Source of the DNA: Clostridiales bacterium
Lineage (GTDB): Bacteria > Bacillota > Clostridia > Peptostreptococcales > Anaerovoracaceae
Reading direction: 5' to 3'
DNA length: 64,000 nucleotides
Assembly: GCA_015243575.1 (NCBI GenBank)
Contig: CP042469.1
Location: 3,996,929-4,060,928, forward strand
Shown here: positions 37,801-45,544 of the stretch, one piece after another
How positions within the stretch are numbered: the first letter of the stretch is position 1
Layout: every line of letters starts with the position of its first letter
Position numbers and translations under genes: made by a program
The notes under the pieces: generated by a model
Told to the model about the DNA's origin: nothing
The model's database searches: none
The model's input: only the letters and a program-made list of their open reading frames with translations

Positions 37801-38727
37801 TATGTGGTAGAACACTGGCAGGAAGATAACACAAACAGAACGGGAGACACCTCCGGAAAAGTTGACTATTCGAAGTATGACAAAGGATCCAATGTAGAAA
37901 CCGTGACGTTCTATGTACAGGGCGGAGGGGCGGCCCCATGGATCACATCCATCAAAACGGCTCCGGCAACCGTGAAGGAGGGAGCTGCCTACAAGCTGCA
38001 AATCGGAGTGGATGATGCCGAGAAGGATGTTTTGGAGTTAAGAACCGAGGTCTACAAGGAAGGGAAGCTGATCTATACCCATACCCAGAAGAACATCACC
38101 GCAAATACCATGGGAGTCTATCCGGTTACAACGACCGGAAGTGCACCGATCGCCCAGGTTGGGAAATATACTGTGGTCTGCACAGTCCGGGACTGGTCCG
38201 GTGTAGGAATTGGTTCTTACGCCTTTACAGTGGTATCGGAGGGCAAGATCACGGGGATGGTTTCTCATACGCCAAAGTGGGATGAGAACCGGAAGAAGTA
38301 CAATCTCAAGCGGTTTGATGAAGAGGGAAACAGAGTGATCCCTTATGAGGAATATTTCAGAATAGCCCCGCCGAGAATGAGGGGAACAAACATCTTCTGG
38401 GCTGGAGAGCAGTTCGTGCTGAACGCAGAGACGGAAGGGGCGGCAACGCAAGTAGCGGTCAGCATTTTCCAGATTGGTTCAGATGGCAGGATGAAGGATA
38501 CCGGCTACACTACAAGCCTGTCAAAAGGTGGCTCAAGTGGTACCAAAACCGCTTGGACTGGGAGTCTTTGGAACCAGAATATGATCAATCGGTGGGGAAG
38601 GAAGGAGCCTGAAAAGCTGATCTTCCTCTTTACCGCAACCTTTTCAGGAGGTATGGAACGGACTGACCAGGCGGAAATCATAATTGACAACTATCATGAT
38701 TATTGGCAGCTGCATCGTTTGTGGTAA
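31804..38727 (+). CDS. Giant secreted multi-domain surface protein (about 2.3 kilo-residues)
   Basis: About 2307 residues. TTG at 31804 is preferred (gggggg 9 bases upstream); TTG at 31798 is the alternative. A signal peptide ends near AFSFDGHRESHA. Visible parts (approximate): a distinct N-terminal domain (30-200) encoded in AT-rich DNA; Ig/PKD-like beta domains (210-640); CSCGNC (near 729); a propeller-like region (740-1120); a lectin-like beta sandwich (1250-1400); a glycine-rich domain (1400-1650) resembling the family that includes the ALK receptor glycine-rich region, interrupted by three CXXC knuckles (about 1519-1551); and more beta domains to the end. There is no SLH domain, sorting signal or C-terminal membrane span. 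It follows an SLH gene and may be anchored through it or released. A domain-level function cannot be given. Confidence 0.8.
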   Translation: MKKFISLTITICLLFTTAFSFDGHRESHALTTYKKVTKYHLDLGVIHIWGTGTSKENAVYQNGLSYGESVSISTSITFGRAIDTVVGAYPLDSSSFYWNDDDYTFNSIEDYLTDRDSFDTNYKKYSSNTIKNIKPTLSGSNIVNLSYNVALKSDEDFDLSKRLNGGEFDYIVALLGGINLIKKDLYKKLSDGADYGVGPGVFGFIFFVPIVIEYTVLEAVEIPDGDFIPYLDVPTSAKQNEVFSVVDETIFDKEAEFDHSELYYSVDGGPQREVSGWNGRRLGTNINQSFPEICTVKYTLYVTNTFGEEKSVSKTVNITDGREIDGEAILLLPEYTYEGHPALAEDVSEFTVDGIGYSATRAYEEGVATNSFRPLPSGAGTTQKQTSTTSNVTFKSYGNYDVRLSVNLKTGGTLTDTKPIEVRKTPHIVDNLSGFQKQNRKQTLSIDVATMPGKPIAEYYVELLDMKTGQAVTLTNENPKVNNATIKTRTIASSGDEYWTNFRLEFLTKNPERQNYRYTIYVKDSKGDTDSVQKVFEVAPDLPPVAKIKLSDSFLREKGTNLANIISEDLSTTDGDQLERYWSVGGKDVTTLPGYEDQSFGSGLKVKYRKTGVGKETVTLEVKDVWTEPTLEEYVTDADRLSATTQAVTDVINIAPVVSLEPVLFDEINVALLTDQRFKSKTEEKVNTLISALIGNQFDASILVAPLQESYTGAPALMMDKTWRSANMCSCGNCRDRGFSDGEYSFVARRAEVYNEGYYDYCRGPITVYAFKGNAATGQADTVWSYTGGATEVFTISEDKTEKYIFLHKANSTVLLNRNTGAVVTTISKAIGKTSFVSEDGKRIYVIEENAVMKYDTADKSYAPITNYGGSFARLQDGLATFVSKTDENQYAIVRLDLKTEAVKMNAIPGFVIPHDPRYTIREDLKLVDVDITGKMLFTKSYRDNYYSDSRTYFCVYVDPASGYTITESYDPSEYSHDWGFVKDETDKAVGIYRLHFGGDSSKSDVVRYLQYRDIKPDGPVTAERSVLSDTKGKVSSGKIIYARKHTAENKIYIVQGSGEYYSSNGSFPIETDGVTVIMNAASGAVASVIKSTAAFGDLSSRENAAAVNGNLLTSSYLLTGLNGGKTTLKQIRVGLSQAQAQENSFQKYVKDKVNDLVYFVSNGALDPLDVVAKAKDKAASRAAVKVNVSGTKGTISKKVALDPNETYYAEYSIKPLSDSGTVSVKTTQVPSKVTNDEIEYVVTDENLEDFSSSVNTNPFFVFSNKSNIKEGWYSEDISRRVGNNDRAQPIIYSSTITFTIPAEKKAVLSFDYYINLTDIGGNEGIWQNGFKIDGKRWSRTMGSGSGHYTHPYLLAPGKHTIEVFSKVHAATIYNHSTRMDNLSVAYAEPRETTTVLKSSAGQIQTFKAPANGTYKVQLYGPESDSFGGLVEGTIDLKANETLEAYLGSGVPRATTLPDSVSGSNGNGYGSDGFSLSKISFKGKAIAIAGGGGSNGNDGSGTGELIKYDSGSAELDFRCQNCGRNPTTITNNKCDNCNSSRIVLKNPCSTCKLSIYPPSGTHKHYYYEGTGGKGGLAGIGGSSTITMGLDGELGSGEKHWRQSTSYEERFNNYTTAYDGGKGGSGGASWLDSSVLKSGKLTPGGSYGESRLVITRTGTAPAVAYGTKETSETKDSEGWISGRIVIKSEPTITGYSATDFIPRNYDGALSQRLITRSNTTGLSETFTYTVPSDQVSVLTQIAPRFEWTNVRDNQTIFGYKYDGKEYTLLANSSSESGPLWRLDGSLYNFSTVNVIGTHTLAGYQNASGNKYDEGRKQTFFENINLNLLDTSKMNPSFHDGYYFLEPETFQAVYANAKSPQQKTIEIEFNKGEYLIKDFRFYSIKDGKKVYVDETNNDVGEYNKNWIRSSGVKLEGHIAPVEEKEEAPMVYKKGQLVAYNIFYDDYEKDPSKKQYWRYTHTPFNDGEHPDAAYITDSDGNIIRNTGKILSSSIPRFYIDGKYVVEHWQEDNTNRTGDTSGKVDYSKYDKGSNVETVTFYVQGGGAAPWITSIKTAPATVKEGAAYKLQIGVDDAEKDVLELRTEVYKEGKLIYTHTQKNITANTMGVYPVTTTGSAPIAQVGKYTVVCTVRDWSGVGIGSYAFTVVSEGKITGMVSHTPKWDENRKKYNLKRFDEEGNRVIPYEEYFRIAPPRMRGTNIFWAGEQFVLNAETEGAATQVAVSIFQIGSDGRMKDTGYTTSLSKGGSSGTKTAWTGSLWNQNMINRWGRKEPEKLIFLFTATFSGGMERTDQAEIIIDNYHDYWQLHRLW

Positions 38728-38834
38728 ATAAAAGAAGATAAAAAATTCGACTTCTGAAGAGGCCAGCCACTATCCATATTTGTTGAATTGTGATAGAATG
38801 TGCCTGAAATCAATTGGAACGGAAGTGATGCAAA

Positions 38835-39308
38835 ATGAAAAATACTCAGCCGGTGAATAAGAAGGAGTACCGGGAATATGTGACGGAAGACTTGATTATT
38901 TACTGGAACCTCTCCCATTGTTCCCACTCTGGGAAATGTACGGACATGCTTCCGGAGGTTTTTAATATGGAGAGAAGACCTTGGATTTGCATGGATGGGG
39001 CGGACCCTCTTGAAGTAATCCGAGTGATCGACAAATGCCCGTCAGGAGCATTGCGGTATGGACTTACGGAGCATTCCGCAATCGAACCTCGTTTGGCTCA
39101 AGGACCAGGCTGGATTGGGTATAAGGTGACCGAACCGTCAGTCGTGCAGATTCGAATGGTGCAGAACGGACCGCTCCTGGTCAAAGGACCTGCGCGCATC
39201 CTTGACCCCGAAGGGAACTCAATCAGAGAGTGCGTCAGCATGGTGCTGTGCCGCTGCGGCAAAACAAAAAATCCGCCCTTTTGTGACGGATCTCATGCAG
39301 AAGAATAA
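38835..39308 (+). CDS. Fer4_19 and CDGSH-type iron-sulfur protein
   Basis: A 157-residue fusion of two small metal domains. The N-terminal half is a divergent 4Fe-4S mono-cluster domain (IIYWNLSHCSHSGKCTDMLPEVFNMERRPWI...VIDKCPSGALRY, about 21-75). The C-terminal half carries the CDGSH 2Fe-2S motif CRCGKTKNPPFCDGSH (about 139-154). Cluster ligands appear complete in the second domain. No signal peptide, so cytoplasmic. This fusion occurs in many anaerobes; the redox partner is unknown. It is a stand-alone gene convergent with the SLH gene at 39553. Confidence 0.9.
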   Translation: MKNTQPVNKKEYREYVTEDLIIYWNLSHCSHSGKCTDMLPEVFNMERRPWICMDGADPLEVIRVIDKCPSGALRYGLTEHSAIEPRLAQGPGWIGYKVTEPSVVQIRMVQNGPLLVKGPARILDPEGNSIRECVSMVLCRCGKTKNPPFCDGSHAEE

Positions 39309-39400
39309 ACTTATTTTTGACTATAAAGTTTAGATCACGAAGCACATATCTCGGACCATGACGAACAGAAAACAAACCCATTACTGATTCAGAAATAAGA

Positions 39401-39460
39401 AAAGCCGGATATTTGGATGCGGTGCCCTTCTGGGTTCCAGTCCAAATGCCCGGCTTTATT
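39401..39460. terminator. Bidirectional terminator between CDGSH and SLH genes
   Basis: aaagccgg (39401-39408) with ccggcttt (39450-39457), extended inward by atttgga/tccaaat. T- and A-rich flanks suit both convergent genes. Confidence 0.75.
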
Positions 39461-39552
39461 GATTTGACAATTTTGCAGTGATGAATTCTTTTAAAGCCGC
39501 ACTGCCTAAAGCGGCCCTGCGGGAATCGTCACTTGTCAACAGAGCGATTCCG

Positions 39553-41805
39553 CTATTGAGCCGCCACCGTTACGTTGATAACATAATCTACTGCTTTCTT
39601 GTTGTCCGCTGAAATGTTGACGGTGATCTTCGTAGTTGAACCTGCAGTTACCACAATGCCTGTCTTTGAATTCACCGTTTCTCCGTTAATCGTGATGACC
39701 GCATTGGTGTTGGTCGTCGTATTTGTGGCTGCCGCAACATCTACTGCTGCCGTACCTGCTGGCACTTGAACATCATAGGTCTTTGTTTCCGCCTTGAAAC
39801 CTGTCAGCAGATTACTTCCGGAAGAAGTCTTAAGGGTCAGGCTGGAAAGCGCTGCTTCAGGCATGGTTGTTGTCGTGTTTGCCGTGACGATTGCGGAATC
39901 GGTACTGTATGCATTTCTGAGGAATGCAGAGACATAGTACTTGGTGTTTGCACTGAGCCCGGTTAAGGTCAGGGTTCCGGCAGTATTGTATTTCACGGAA
40001 GTGCTTTTTCCGCCGGATCTGATTTGTGATACCGTAAGCGCTTCGGGACTGGTTTTCGCAATGGCATATACTGTTCCCGTGGAATTCGGCATAAAGGAAA
40101 CCGTTATTGAGCTATCTGACGGCGTTAACGTAAGGCCGCCCAGTGCCGGAGTGGCGGCTGTTTCTTCCGGTGCCAGACCTTCCGTTGTGAAATAAACCGA
40201 TCTGCCGTCATTGAGATTGCCGCCTCCGTTGATCAGGGTTTCTTCTGCCAATACGACATAATAACGCGTGCCCGTCAGTAGTTTTTGACTCGGCGTAATG
40301 GTAATGATCTTCTTAGCGCTGTTGATGGCTGCTTTAAAGGGAACCTTGTCACCGGTCTTGGAGCCCTTGGCAAGGGTAATGAAGTTTCCTACGGAGGAAT
40401 CGCTGATCTCCTTGCCTCCCGCAAGCTTCATTGAGGTATTGAAGGTTATGGTGATTTCGGTTTCCACATCGACATCATTCGCTTTGTTTTTCGGTTTGAA
40501 TGCAACGTCTACGTCTTCATCTCCGCCTTCCTGAGGCCGGTCTGTTTTCAGTCCCACGGTCATTTTACCCGGCTTTGTTTCATATGTCACGCCGTCTGCA
40601 TTGACAATCATGTAAGCGACTGTGCCCGTTCCATGAAAATAACATTCATTGTCAACCGTTGCCTGGGTGATCTCGGCCTTGCCTGACAGTACAATATCGG
40701 AATACCTGCCGTCGTCTGTTACCTGCAAATCCAGAACCTTGCCGGATTCCAGATTGAGAATCGCTCTAGACCCTTCGATGCTGACCTTCGGGAAAACACC
40801 TTTTAAAGTGGCATCGGCAGAGCCGTGAATGATGACCTTGGGCGTACCCTGACCGTCTTTCCCCGTCGTCTGAATATAGCTCTTTCCGTAGAGCTCCAAA
40901 TTGGAGATGGTTGTATTTCCTTTTGTTGCGATCCGGACCTGGGTGTCATCCTTGTCGGCCTCAGCTTTCACAACCCGTGTGTTGTTGAGCGTTATGGTAC
41001 TCCCGCCGTTTATGATAAGATCTCCGAGGATGATACAGTTATCGATGGTAGCGCTGCCTTCTTCAAGATCCTCATCAATTCTCACATCACCGACAAAGGT
41101 TTTGCCCGCGAGAGTTGTTTTGTCTTGGTCGACGATCGTTCTGCGCGTGACGATGTCTTCATTATCCAAAATATCACTCAAAATTTTTGCAGTCTGAGCT
41201 CTGGTAAGGGGATCCGCAGGGTGAAGCTTATTATCACTGTACGGTCCCATGTATCCTTTTCCGTTCAATTTAGAAAACGCAGCAGCTGCCCAGCTTTGCA
41301 GCTGCTTGGAATCAGGATAGGACTTGAGACTTCCTGCCTTTTTCCCATTGGGAATCAGCCGATCCAGCATTACTGCCGCCTCCTGTCTGGTGATGGGATT
41401 GTTGGGTCGGAAGGTACCGTCGTTATATCCACCGGCATATCCCGCTGATACAGCGAGGGTAACGTCCTTGTAGTACCAGGAGCTATATGGGACATCGCTC
41501 AGAGTGGATGTATCTGCAATGTCCAGTCGGTTCAATTCGTAGGTCCTGTTTACCATGGAAATAAATTCTGCTCGTGTCACGGCTTTGTCCGGCTGGAAAC
41601 CGCCGTCGGGATAACCGCTGATCACGTTGGCGTTATTCACTTTCTTCACATAAAATTCAGACCAGTGTCCGCTGATATCCCAAAATCCGCTTGCAGCATT
41701 TACGCTCTGCGGCGACAGAAGAGGAAGTGACAGAAACAGAAGCAATGATAATATCAACGTCAATACCCTGTCTCTTATTCTTATTCTGTGTTTCATTCCT
41801 ATCAT
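39553..41805 (-). CDS. SLH-domain protein with beta-helix-like, Ig-like and cadherin-like domains
   Basis: A 750-residue secreted protein; ATG at 41805 behind aaggag (7-base spacing). The signal peptide ends near SVNAASG. Three SLH repeats fill about 40-215 (HWSEFYVKKVNNANVISGYPDGGFQPDKAVTRAEF and two more). A repeat-rich beta segment (about 220-420: SATIDNCIILGDLIINGGSTITLNNTRVV...) looks like a right-handed beta helix. A Big_5/SbsA Ig domain (about 430-545), a fibronectin-like domain and a C-terminal cadherin-like beta sandwich (about 655-748: LTLKTSSGSNLLTGFKAETKTYDVQVP) follow. The next minus-strand gene, transcribed before it, is a clear paralogue. Likely an accessory S-layer protein. 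Confidence 0.88.
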   Translation of the reverse strand: MIGMKHRIRIRDRVLTLILSLLLFLSLPLLSPQSVNAASGFWDISGHWSEFYVKKVNNANVISGYPDGGFQPDKAVTRAEFISMVNRTYELNRLDIADTSTLSDVPYSSWYYKDVTLAVSAGYAGGYNDGTFRPNNPITRQEAAVMLDRLIPNGKKAGSLKSYPDSKQLQSWAAAAFSKLNGKGYMGPYSDNKLHPADPLTRAQTAKILSDILDNEDIVTRRTIVDQDKTTLAGKTFVGDVRIDEDLEEGSATIDNCIILGDLIINGGSTITLNNTRVVKAEADKDDTQVRIATKGNTTISNLELYGKSYIQTTGKDGQGTPKVIIHGSADATLKGVFPKVSIEGSRAILNLESGKVLDLQVTDDGRYSDIVLSGKAEITQATVDNECYFHGTGTVAYMIVNADGVTYETKPGKMTVGLKTDRPQEGGDEDVDVAFKPKNKANDVDVETEITITFNTSMKLAGGKEISDSSVGNFITLAKGSKTGDKVPFKAAINSAKKIITITPSQKLLTGTRYYVVLAEETLINGGGNLNDGRSVYFTTEGLAPEETAATPALGGLTLTPSDSSITVSFMPNSTGTVYAIAKTSPEALTVSQIRSGGKSTSVKYNTAGTLTLTGLSANTKYYVSAFLRNAYSTDSAIVTANTTTTMPEAALSSLTLKTSSGSNLLTGFKAETKTYDVQVPAGTAAVDVAAATNTTTNTNAVITINGETVNSKTGIVVTAGSTTKITVNISADNKKAVDYVINVTVAAQ

Positions 41806-41984
41806 CTCTACTCTCCTTATGTCTCACTTGTTGATCTATAATCATTAGACTAATATCTTGAATGATTTGTAATCACTATGCCAGTCAACTCTATTTAACT
41901 GTCTATTATTAATTTCGACAGTACTGCCATAAAATTAAACAAATTTTTATTCTGCTTAATTTCTGAATGTAAATCTACTGGCGC

Positions 41985-42049
41985 AAAATCGAACGACAGA
42001 ATCTGTCGCGCGATACTTTGCTGCTGCACAATACGATTCTGCCGTTCGA
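41985..42049 (-). terminator. Hairpin downstream of the 994-residue SLH gene
   Basis: tcgaacgacagaatc (41989-42003) and gattctgccgttcga (42035-42049) are complementary except for the one unpaired centre position. On the minus strand four T residues follow. The rest of 41806-42086 is AT-rich and holds the promoter region of the 41805 gene. Confidence 0.6.
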
Positions 42050-42086
42050 TACTTCTCTAATGCATAATACTTCTATGTCGCCCGAT

Positions 42087-45071
42087 CTACTCTGTCGTTA
42101 CGGCAGACCCGGTAGTTTCTGCGCCTGGGGTACTCGGTACTACAGGCACTTCGGAGTCCGGCTTGGTCGGCTCCGGGTCAGGTTTTGTTGGTTCTGGCTC
42201 CACCTCGGGGCGGGTAAACTTGAGCTTATAATTACCGCTTTCAGAACCAGAGGTGATGGTGAAGGTAAACACGGTCTCCGATGCGGAAAGCGTAAAGGTG
42301 GTGCTTCCCTTCTGGAGAGATCCTTTTCCGTTCAGCTCAACGATCGCGTAAGGATCAGATGCAGTTACTTCTACCTTAATTAGCGCATCTCCTGTTGAGG
42401 TGAGAGAGAAGCTTCTCCCGCCATTGTCCGTAAGCGTTCGGCTTCCTTCTGATACCTTCAGTGTGGAGATAGAGAAATCATCCTTGCTGTTTACGGTAAC
42501 TCTGTAAGTGGTGCTGTCCGTTCCGCTCTTTGCTATTTTAATGTCAATCGTCTGGTTTGACCCTGTCAGCGCGATCTCTTTTGTGATGTTGTCCTTGGAA
42601 GCAGTTCCGTCTATGGTAATATCTCCTGAACCGGACGCCTTAACGATTAGGGACGGTATTCCGGTATTCAAAGAAATGTTATAAGCAGTGGTACCTTTAT
42701 TGAAGGAGACCAAATTTTTCTGATTGGCACTCCCGTTGACGACCGGAATCACTTCCAGCTTAGTCAACGTCGATACGGGCCGTATCGTTGACGTACTGGC
42801 ATTTTTTACAGGTGAGTTGACATTGTTTGTACGAACCACCGCGTAAATCTTGTACTGTGTGCTGCTTGCAAATCCGGTGAGACTGAAGGTCTTTGCAGTC
42901 TTTGCAGTCAGTGCACCGGAGGCCTTATAGCCTGATTCCAGCGCGATTCCTGAAGCGTTTTGACCTGCTATGATCTGAGCCGCATTAGGGGCGGTATCTC
43001 CTGCAGGCAGTGCGACAAGATAAGCCGTTCCTGCAATATTTGAAGTAATGCTTGCCGAGATGGATGTTTCACCAGGCGTAAGGGTCAAGGCATCCACAAC
43101 CGGTGTTGTCACCCCTGTTGTCCAGGAGACCGCTTTTGCCTCAATTGCCACATCACCGTCAGCAGTCTTTAATTTTTTCCCTGAAACAGCCAGATAATAT
43201 TTCTGATTCAGCGTCAGGTTGGAAGAAGGTGTTATGGTAATCGTTTTCTTTGAGGAATTGATCTTGGCAGTAAAAGCTACAGAGCTGCCGCTGGAACTGT
43301 CTTTCTTAAATACAATGCAATCCTTCAGATAGGAATCGCTGGAGCTGATCGTTGCTCCGTTGCTGTATCGAACCACCTCTTCTGAAAAAGAGATCGAGAT
43401 ACCAGTGTTCACGGGAACAGCGGATGCGCCATTCGCAGGGCTGAAGGTGGTCGTGACCTCGCCAACGCTATCTCCAGTGCTGAAATAGATCGACTGGGCA
43501 GTGTTGGCCTTCCCGTTTTTATCCTTCACCGAATTTTTATCCATAATAACATAATATTTTGTATCTGTTGCCAAAGATGACTTTGGCGTAATGGTGATTA
43601 CCGTCTTTGCGCTGTTCACAGAGGCTTCAAAGGATACCTTTGAGCCGGACGAGCTTCCCTTGCGCAAGGTAACAAAGTCTTCTACGTCAGAACTGGTAAG
43701 GGTGCTTCCATCATACAGCTTTACCGCAGAGCCGAAGGTTATTGTGATCTTTGTATCCCGTTTCACCTTGGTCGCCTTATCTTTGGGACTGAAGGTAATA
43801 TCCGTCTCTGCATCGGATTGCTTCGGTGTATCTATCTTAGAAGCAATGGTCCATTTTTTGGGCTTGGTTTCGTACGTCACACCGTTAGCGTTGACATTCA
43901 TTTGAGAAACAGAGCCGCTTCCGAAAAAATAGCTTTCAGCATTGACGGTGGCGGTACTTATGGAGGTTCCGCTTTCTGCAGTGATTTCAGAGTATCGCCC
44001 ATCCACGGTAAGGGTATCAATGGAACCGGAGGACAATGTGACTTTTGCTTTTGATCCGGTTATATTGAGTCTTGGAAAGCTGCCTTTTAAAGTAAGTTGA
44101 GCGGAACCGCCTGCTGTGACGCTGCTGAATCCGGGCCCAAACAAACCGCCGCTGAGGCTGGAGGCCTGAAGGATTGCCGCTTGTTCTGCAGAGAGTTTTA
44201 CGATGGCAGTTTCGCCTTTGGCAAGAATACGAACCGGGTCATCATCGTTTTTGTCAACAGATGCGTTTGCGACTCTTGAATTGCTGATCGTAATGGAATC
44301 GCTGCCTCCGCCCTTAACGGAAAGATTTCCAAGGATGATACAATTTTCTATTGTCGCACTGCCTTCATCCAAAGACTTATCGATTGTGACATTATTGACA
44401 TAGACTTTGCCTGATAGCTTTGTTCCGTTCCGATCTACGGTAGTGTTTCCAGAAACAATGCTTTCCTGATCCAAGAGATCGCAGAGAATCTTTGCAGTCT
44501 GCGCTCTGGTCAGCTGATCTTCTGGATGGATTTTTCCGTCGTTATAGGCGCCGATGTATCCTTTTCCATTGACCTTGTCGAGGGCGTCATAAGCCCAGTC
44601 GGCTATAGATCTGTAATCAGAGAAGGATTTTAGATTTCCTTTCGCTCCATAAGAAGGTACGATTCTCGAAATCATGACAGCGGCTTCCTGCCTCGTGATG
44701 GGACTGTCAGGCCGGAAGGTGTTATCGTCGTAGCCGGCGGTATAAGCAGCGGAAAGTGCTTTTGCCACATCGTTATAGTACCATTCGTCCCGCGGAACAT
44801 CGCGGAAGGATAGGGATGCGGTGCTGGTATTTCCGAGAGCCTTATTGACCATTGCAGAAAACTCAGCTCTGGTGACCGCTTTGTCAGGAAGGAATCTTCC
44901 GTCAGGATATCCGGATGCAAATTTTTTATTGATAGCAGTATTGATGTATTTTTCGGCCCAATGCCCTGATACATCTGTAAATTTTGATGCGGAGTAGGAT
45001 GTGGTTGGCGCGGCTATTGGCAAGCACAACAAAGCTGCAAAAACGCAGCAGATAAGCCGTTTTAAGTTCAT
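42087..45071 (-). CDS. Large SLH-domain protein, paralogue of the neighbouring SLH gene
   Basis: A 994-residue secreted protein. The ATG at 45071 is chosen (aaaaggggg nine bases upstream, then a signal peptide MNLKRLICCVFAALL...SYSASK); an in-frame start at 45143 would hide the signal. Three SLH repeats (about 30-205) are followed by the same beta-helix-like module as in the 39553 gene (SATIENCIILGNLSVKGG..., VTYETKPKKWT). Two Big_5/SbsA Ig domains, a fibronectin-like domain and two cadherin-like sandwiches come next. The tail is Pro/Glu-rich (EPEPTKPDPEPTKPD). The order matches the paralogue with extra C-terminal domains, which points to duplication and domain gain. Confidence 0.88.
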   Translation of the reverse strand: MNLKRLICCVFAALLCLPIAAPTTSYSASKFTDVSGHWAEKYINTAINKKFASGYPDGRFLPDKAVTRAEFSAMVNKALGNTSTASLSFRDVPRDEWYYNDVAKALSAAYTAGYDDNTFRPDSPITRQEAAVMISRIVPSYGAKGNLKSFSDYRSIADWAYDALDKVNGKGYIGAYNDGKIHPEDQLTRAQTAKILCDLLDQESIVSGNTTVDRNGTKLSGKVYVNNVTIDKSLDEGSATIENCIILGNLSVKGGGSDSITISNSRVANASVDKNDDDPVRILAKGETAIVKLSAEQAAILQASSLSGGLFGPGFSSVTAGGSAQLTLKGSFPRLNITGSKAKVTLSSGSIDTLTVDGRYSEITAESGTSISTATVNAESYFFGSGSVSQMNVNANGVTYETKPKKWTIASKIDTPKQSDAETDITFSPKDKATKVKRDTKITITFGSAVKLYDGSTLTSSDVEDFVTLRKGSSSGSKVSFEASVNSAKTVITITPKSSLATDTKYYVIMDKNSVKDKNGKANTAQSIYFSTGDSVGEVTTTFSPANGASAVPVNTGISISFSEEVVRYSNGATISSSDSYLKDCIVFKKDSSSGSSVAFTAKINSSKKTITITPSSNLTLNQKYYLAVSGKKLKTADGDVAIEAKAVSWTTGVTTPVVDALTLTPGETSISASITSNIAGTAYLVALPAGDTAPNAAQIIAGQNASGIALESGYKASGALTAKTAKTFSLTGFASSTQYKIYAVVRTNNVNSPVKNASTSTIRPVSTLTKLEVIPVVNGSANQKNLVSFNKGTTAYNISLNTGIPSLIVKASGSGDITIDGTASKDNITKEIALTGSNQTIDIKIAKSGTDSTTYRVTVNSKDDFSISTLKVSEGSRTLTDNGGRSFSLTSTGDALIKVEVTASDPYAIVELNGKGSLQKGSTTFTLSASETVFTFTITSGSESGNYKLKFTRPEVEPEPTKPDPEPTKPDSEVPVVPSTPGAETTGSAVTTE

Positions 45072-45544
45072 TGAATGTTTCCCCCTTTTAATAAATAACT
45101 TCTTGCATCGGCGAAAGGAGGTATCCTTGTTAACCGACGACATAGTTCCACTTCATAAACAGAATGAATCCTCATTCTATTACACACTTTATTAGATGGT
45201 ATCATTTATATTTACAAAAGACAATTATTGGATTGTCTAGAATTGCCAAAAACCCCTTGGGTTTTCAGCTTTTTTCTTCTTTATTACCTTCCCTCTTATT
45301 TTCTCACTTATTTTCTCCATAACCTTTTCCCATTCCTTTTCCCGTTCCTTTTTCGCTGGACACCCCTTTCTGAAAAGAATATAATAAAATTTAACAGCAG
45401 GCAGAAGCCTGCAGGATGTTTCGCAACATTCTTTTGACGGGAAAACCAGGGGATTGGTTCCTTACGGGAACAGTGATTTATTTCAAATCATCGCATCTTT
45501 AAATTCTCGCTCGGGCGCGAGAAAAAGGGAGGAAGAAGGGGATA
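45072..45544. other. Divergent intergenic region with pyrimidine tract
   Basis: This separates the divergent SLH genes at 45071 (-) and 45545 (+). It holds small dyads (agaatga/tcattct near 45160-45177; agacaat/attgtct near 45219-45238), a possible minus promoter, and a strongly pyrimidine-biased stretch on the plus strand at about 45263-45370. No gene is supported. Confidence 0.5.

Noticed and set aside
31804-38727. Giant gene as two fused or frameshifted genes because of the AT change near 32400
   Set aside because: The frame is continuous across the junction with no stop, no internal ribosome site and no signal peptide at the junction. A mosaic single gene fits better.
38640-38727. Sortase-anchoring signal at the end of the giant protein
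   Set aside because: The C-terminus (IIIDNYHDYWQLHRLW) has no LPxTG/NPxTx motif, hydrophobic span or basic tail.
40825-41448. Plus-strand frame of 207 codons
   Set aside because: Antisense to the SLH part of the 39553 gene. The translated sequence shows no family features.
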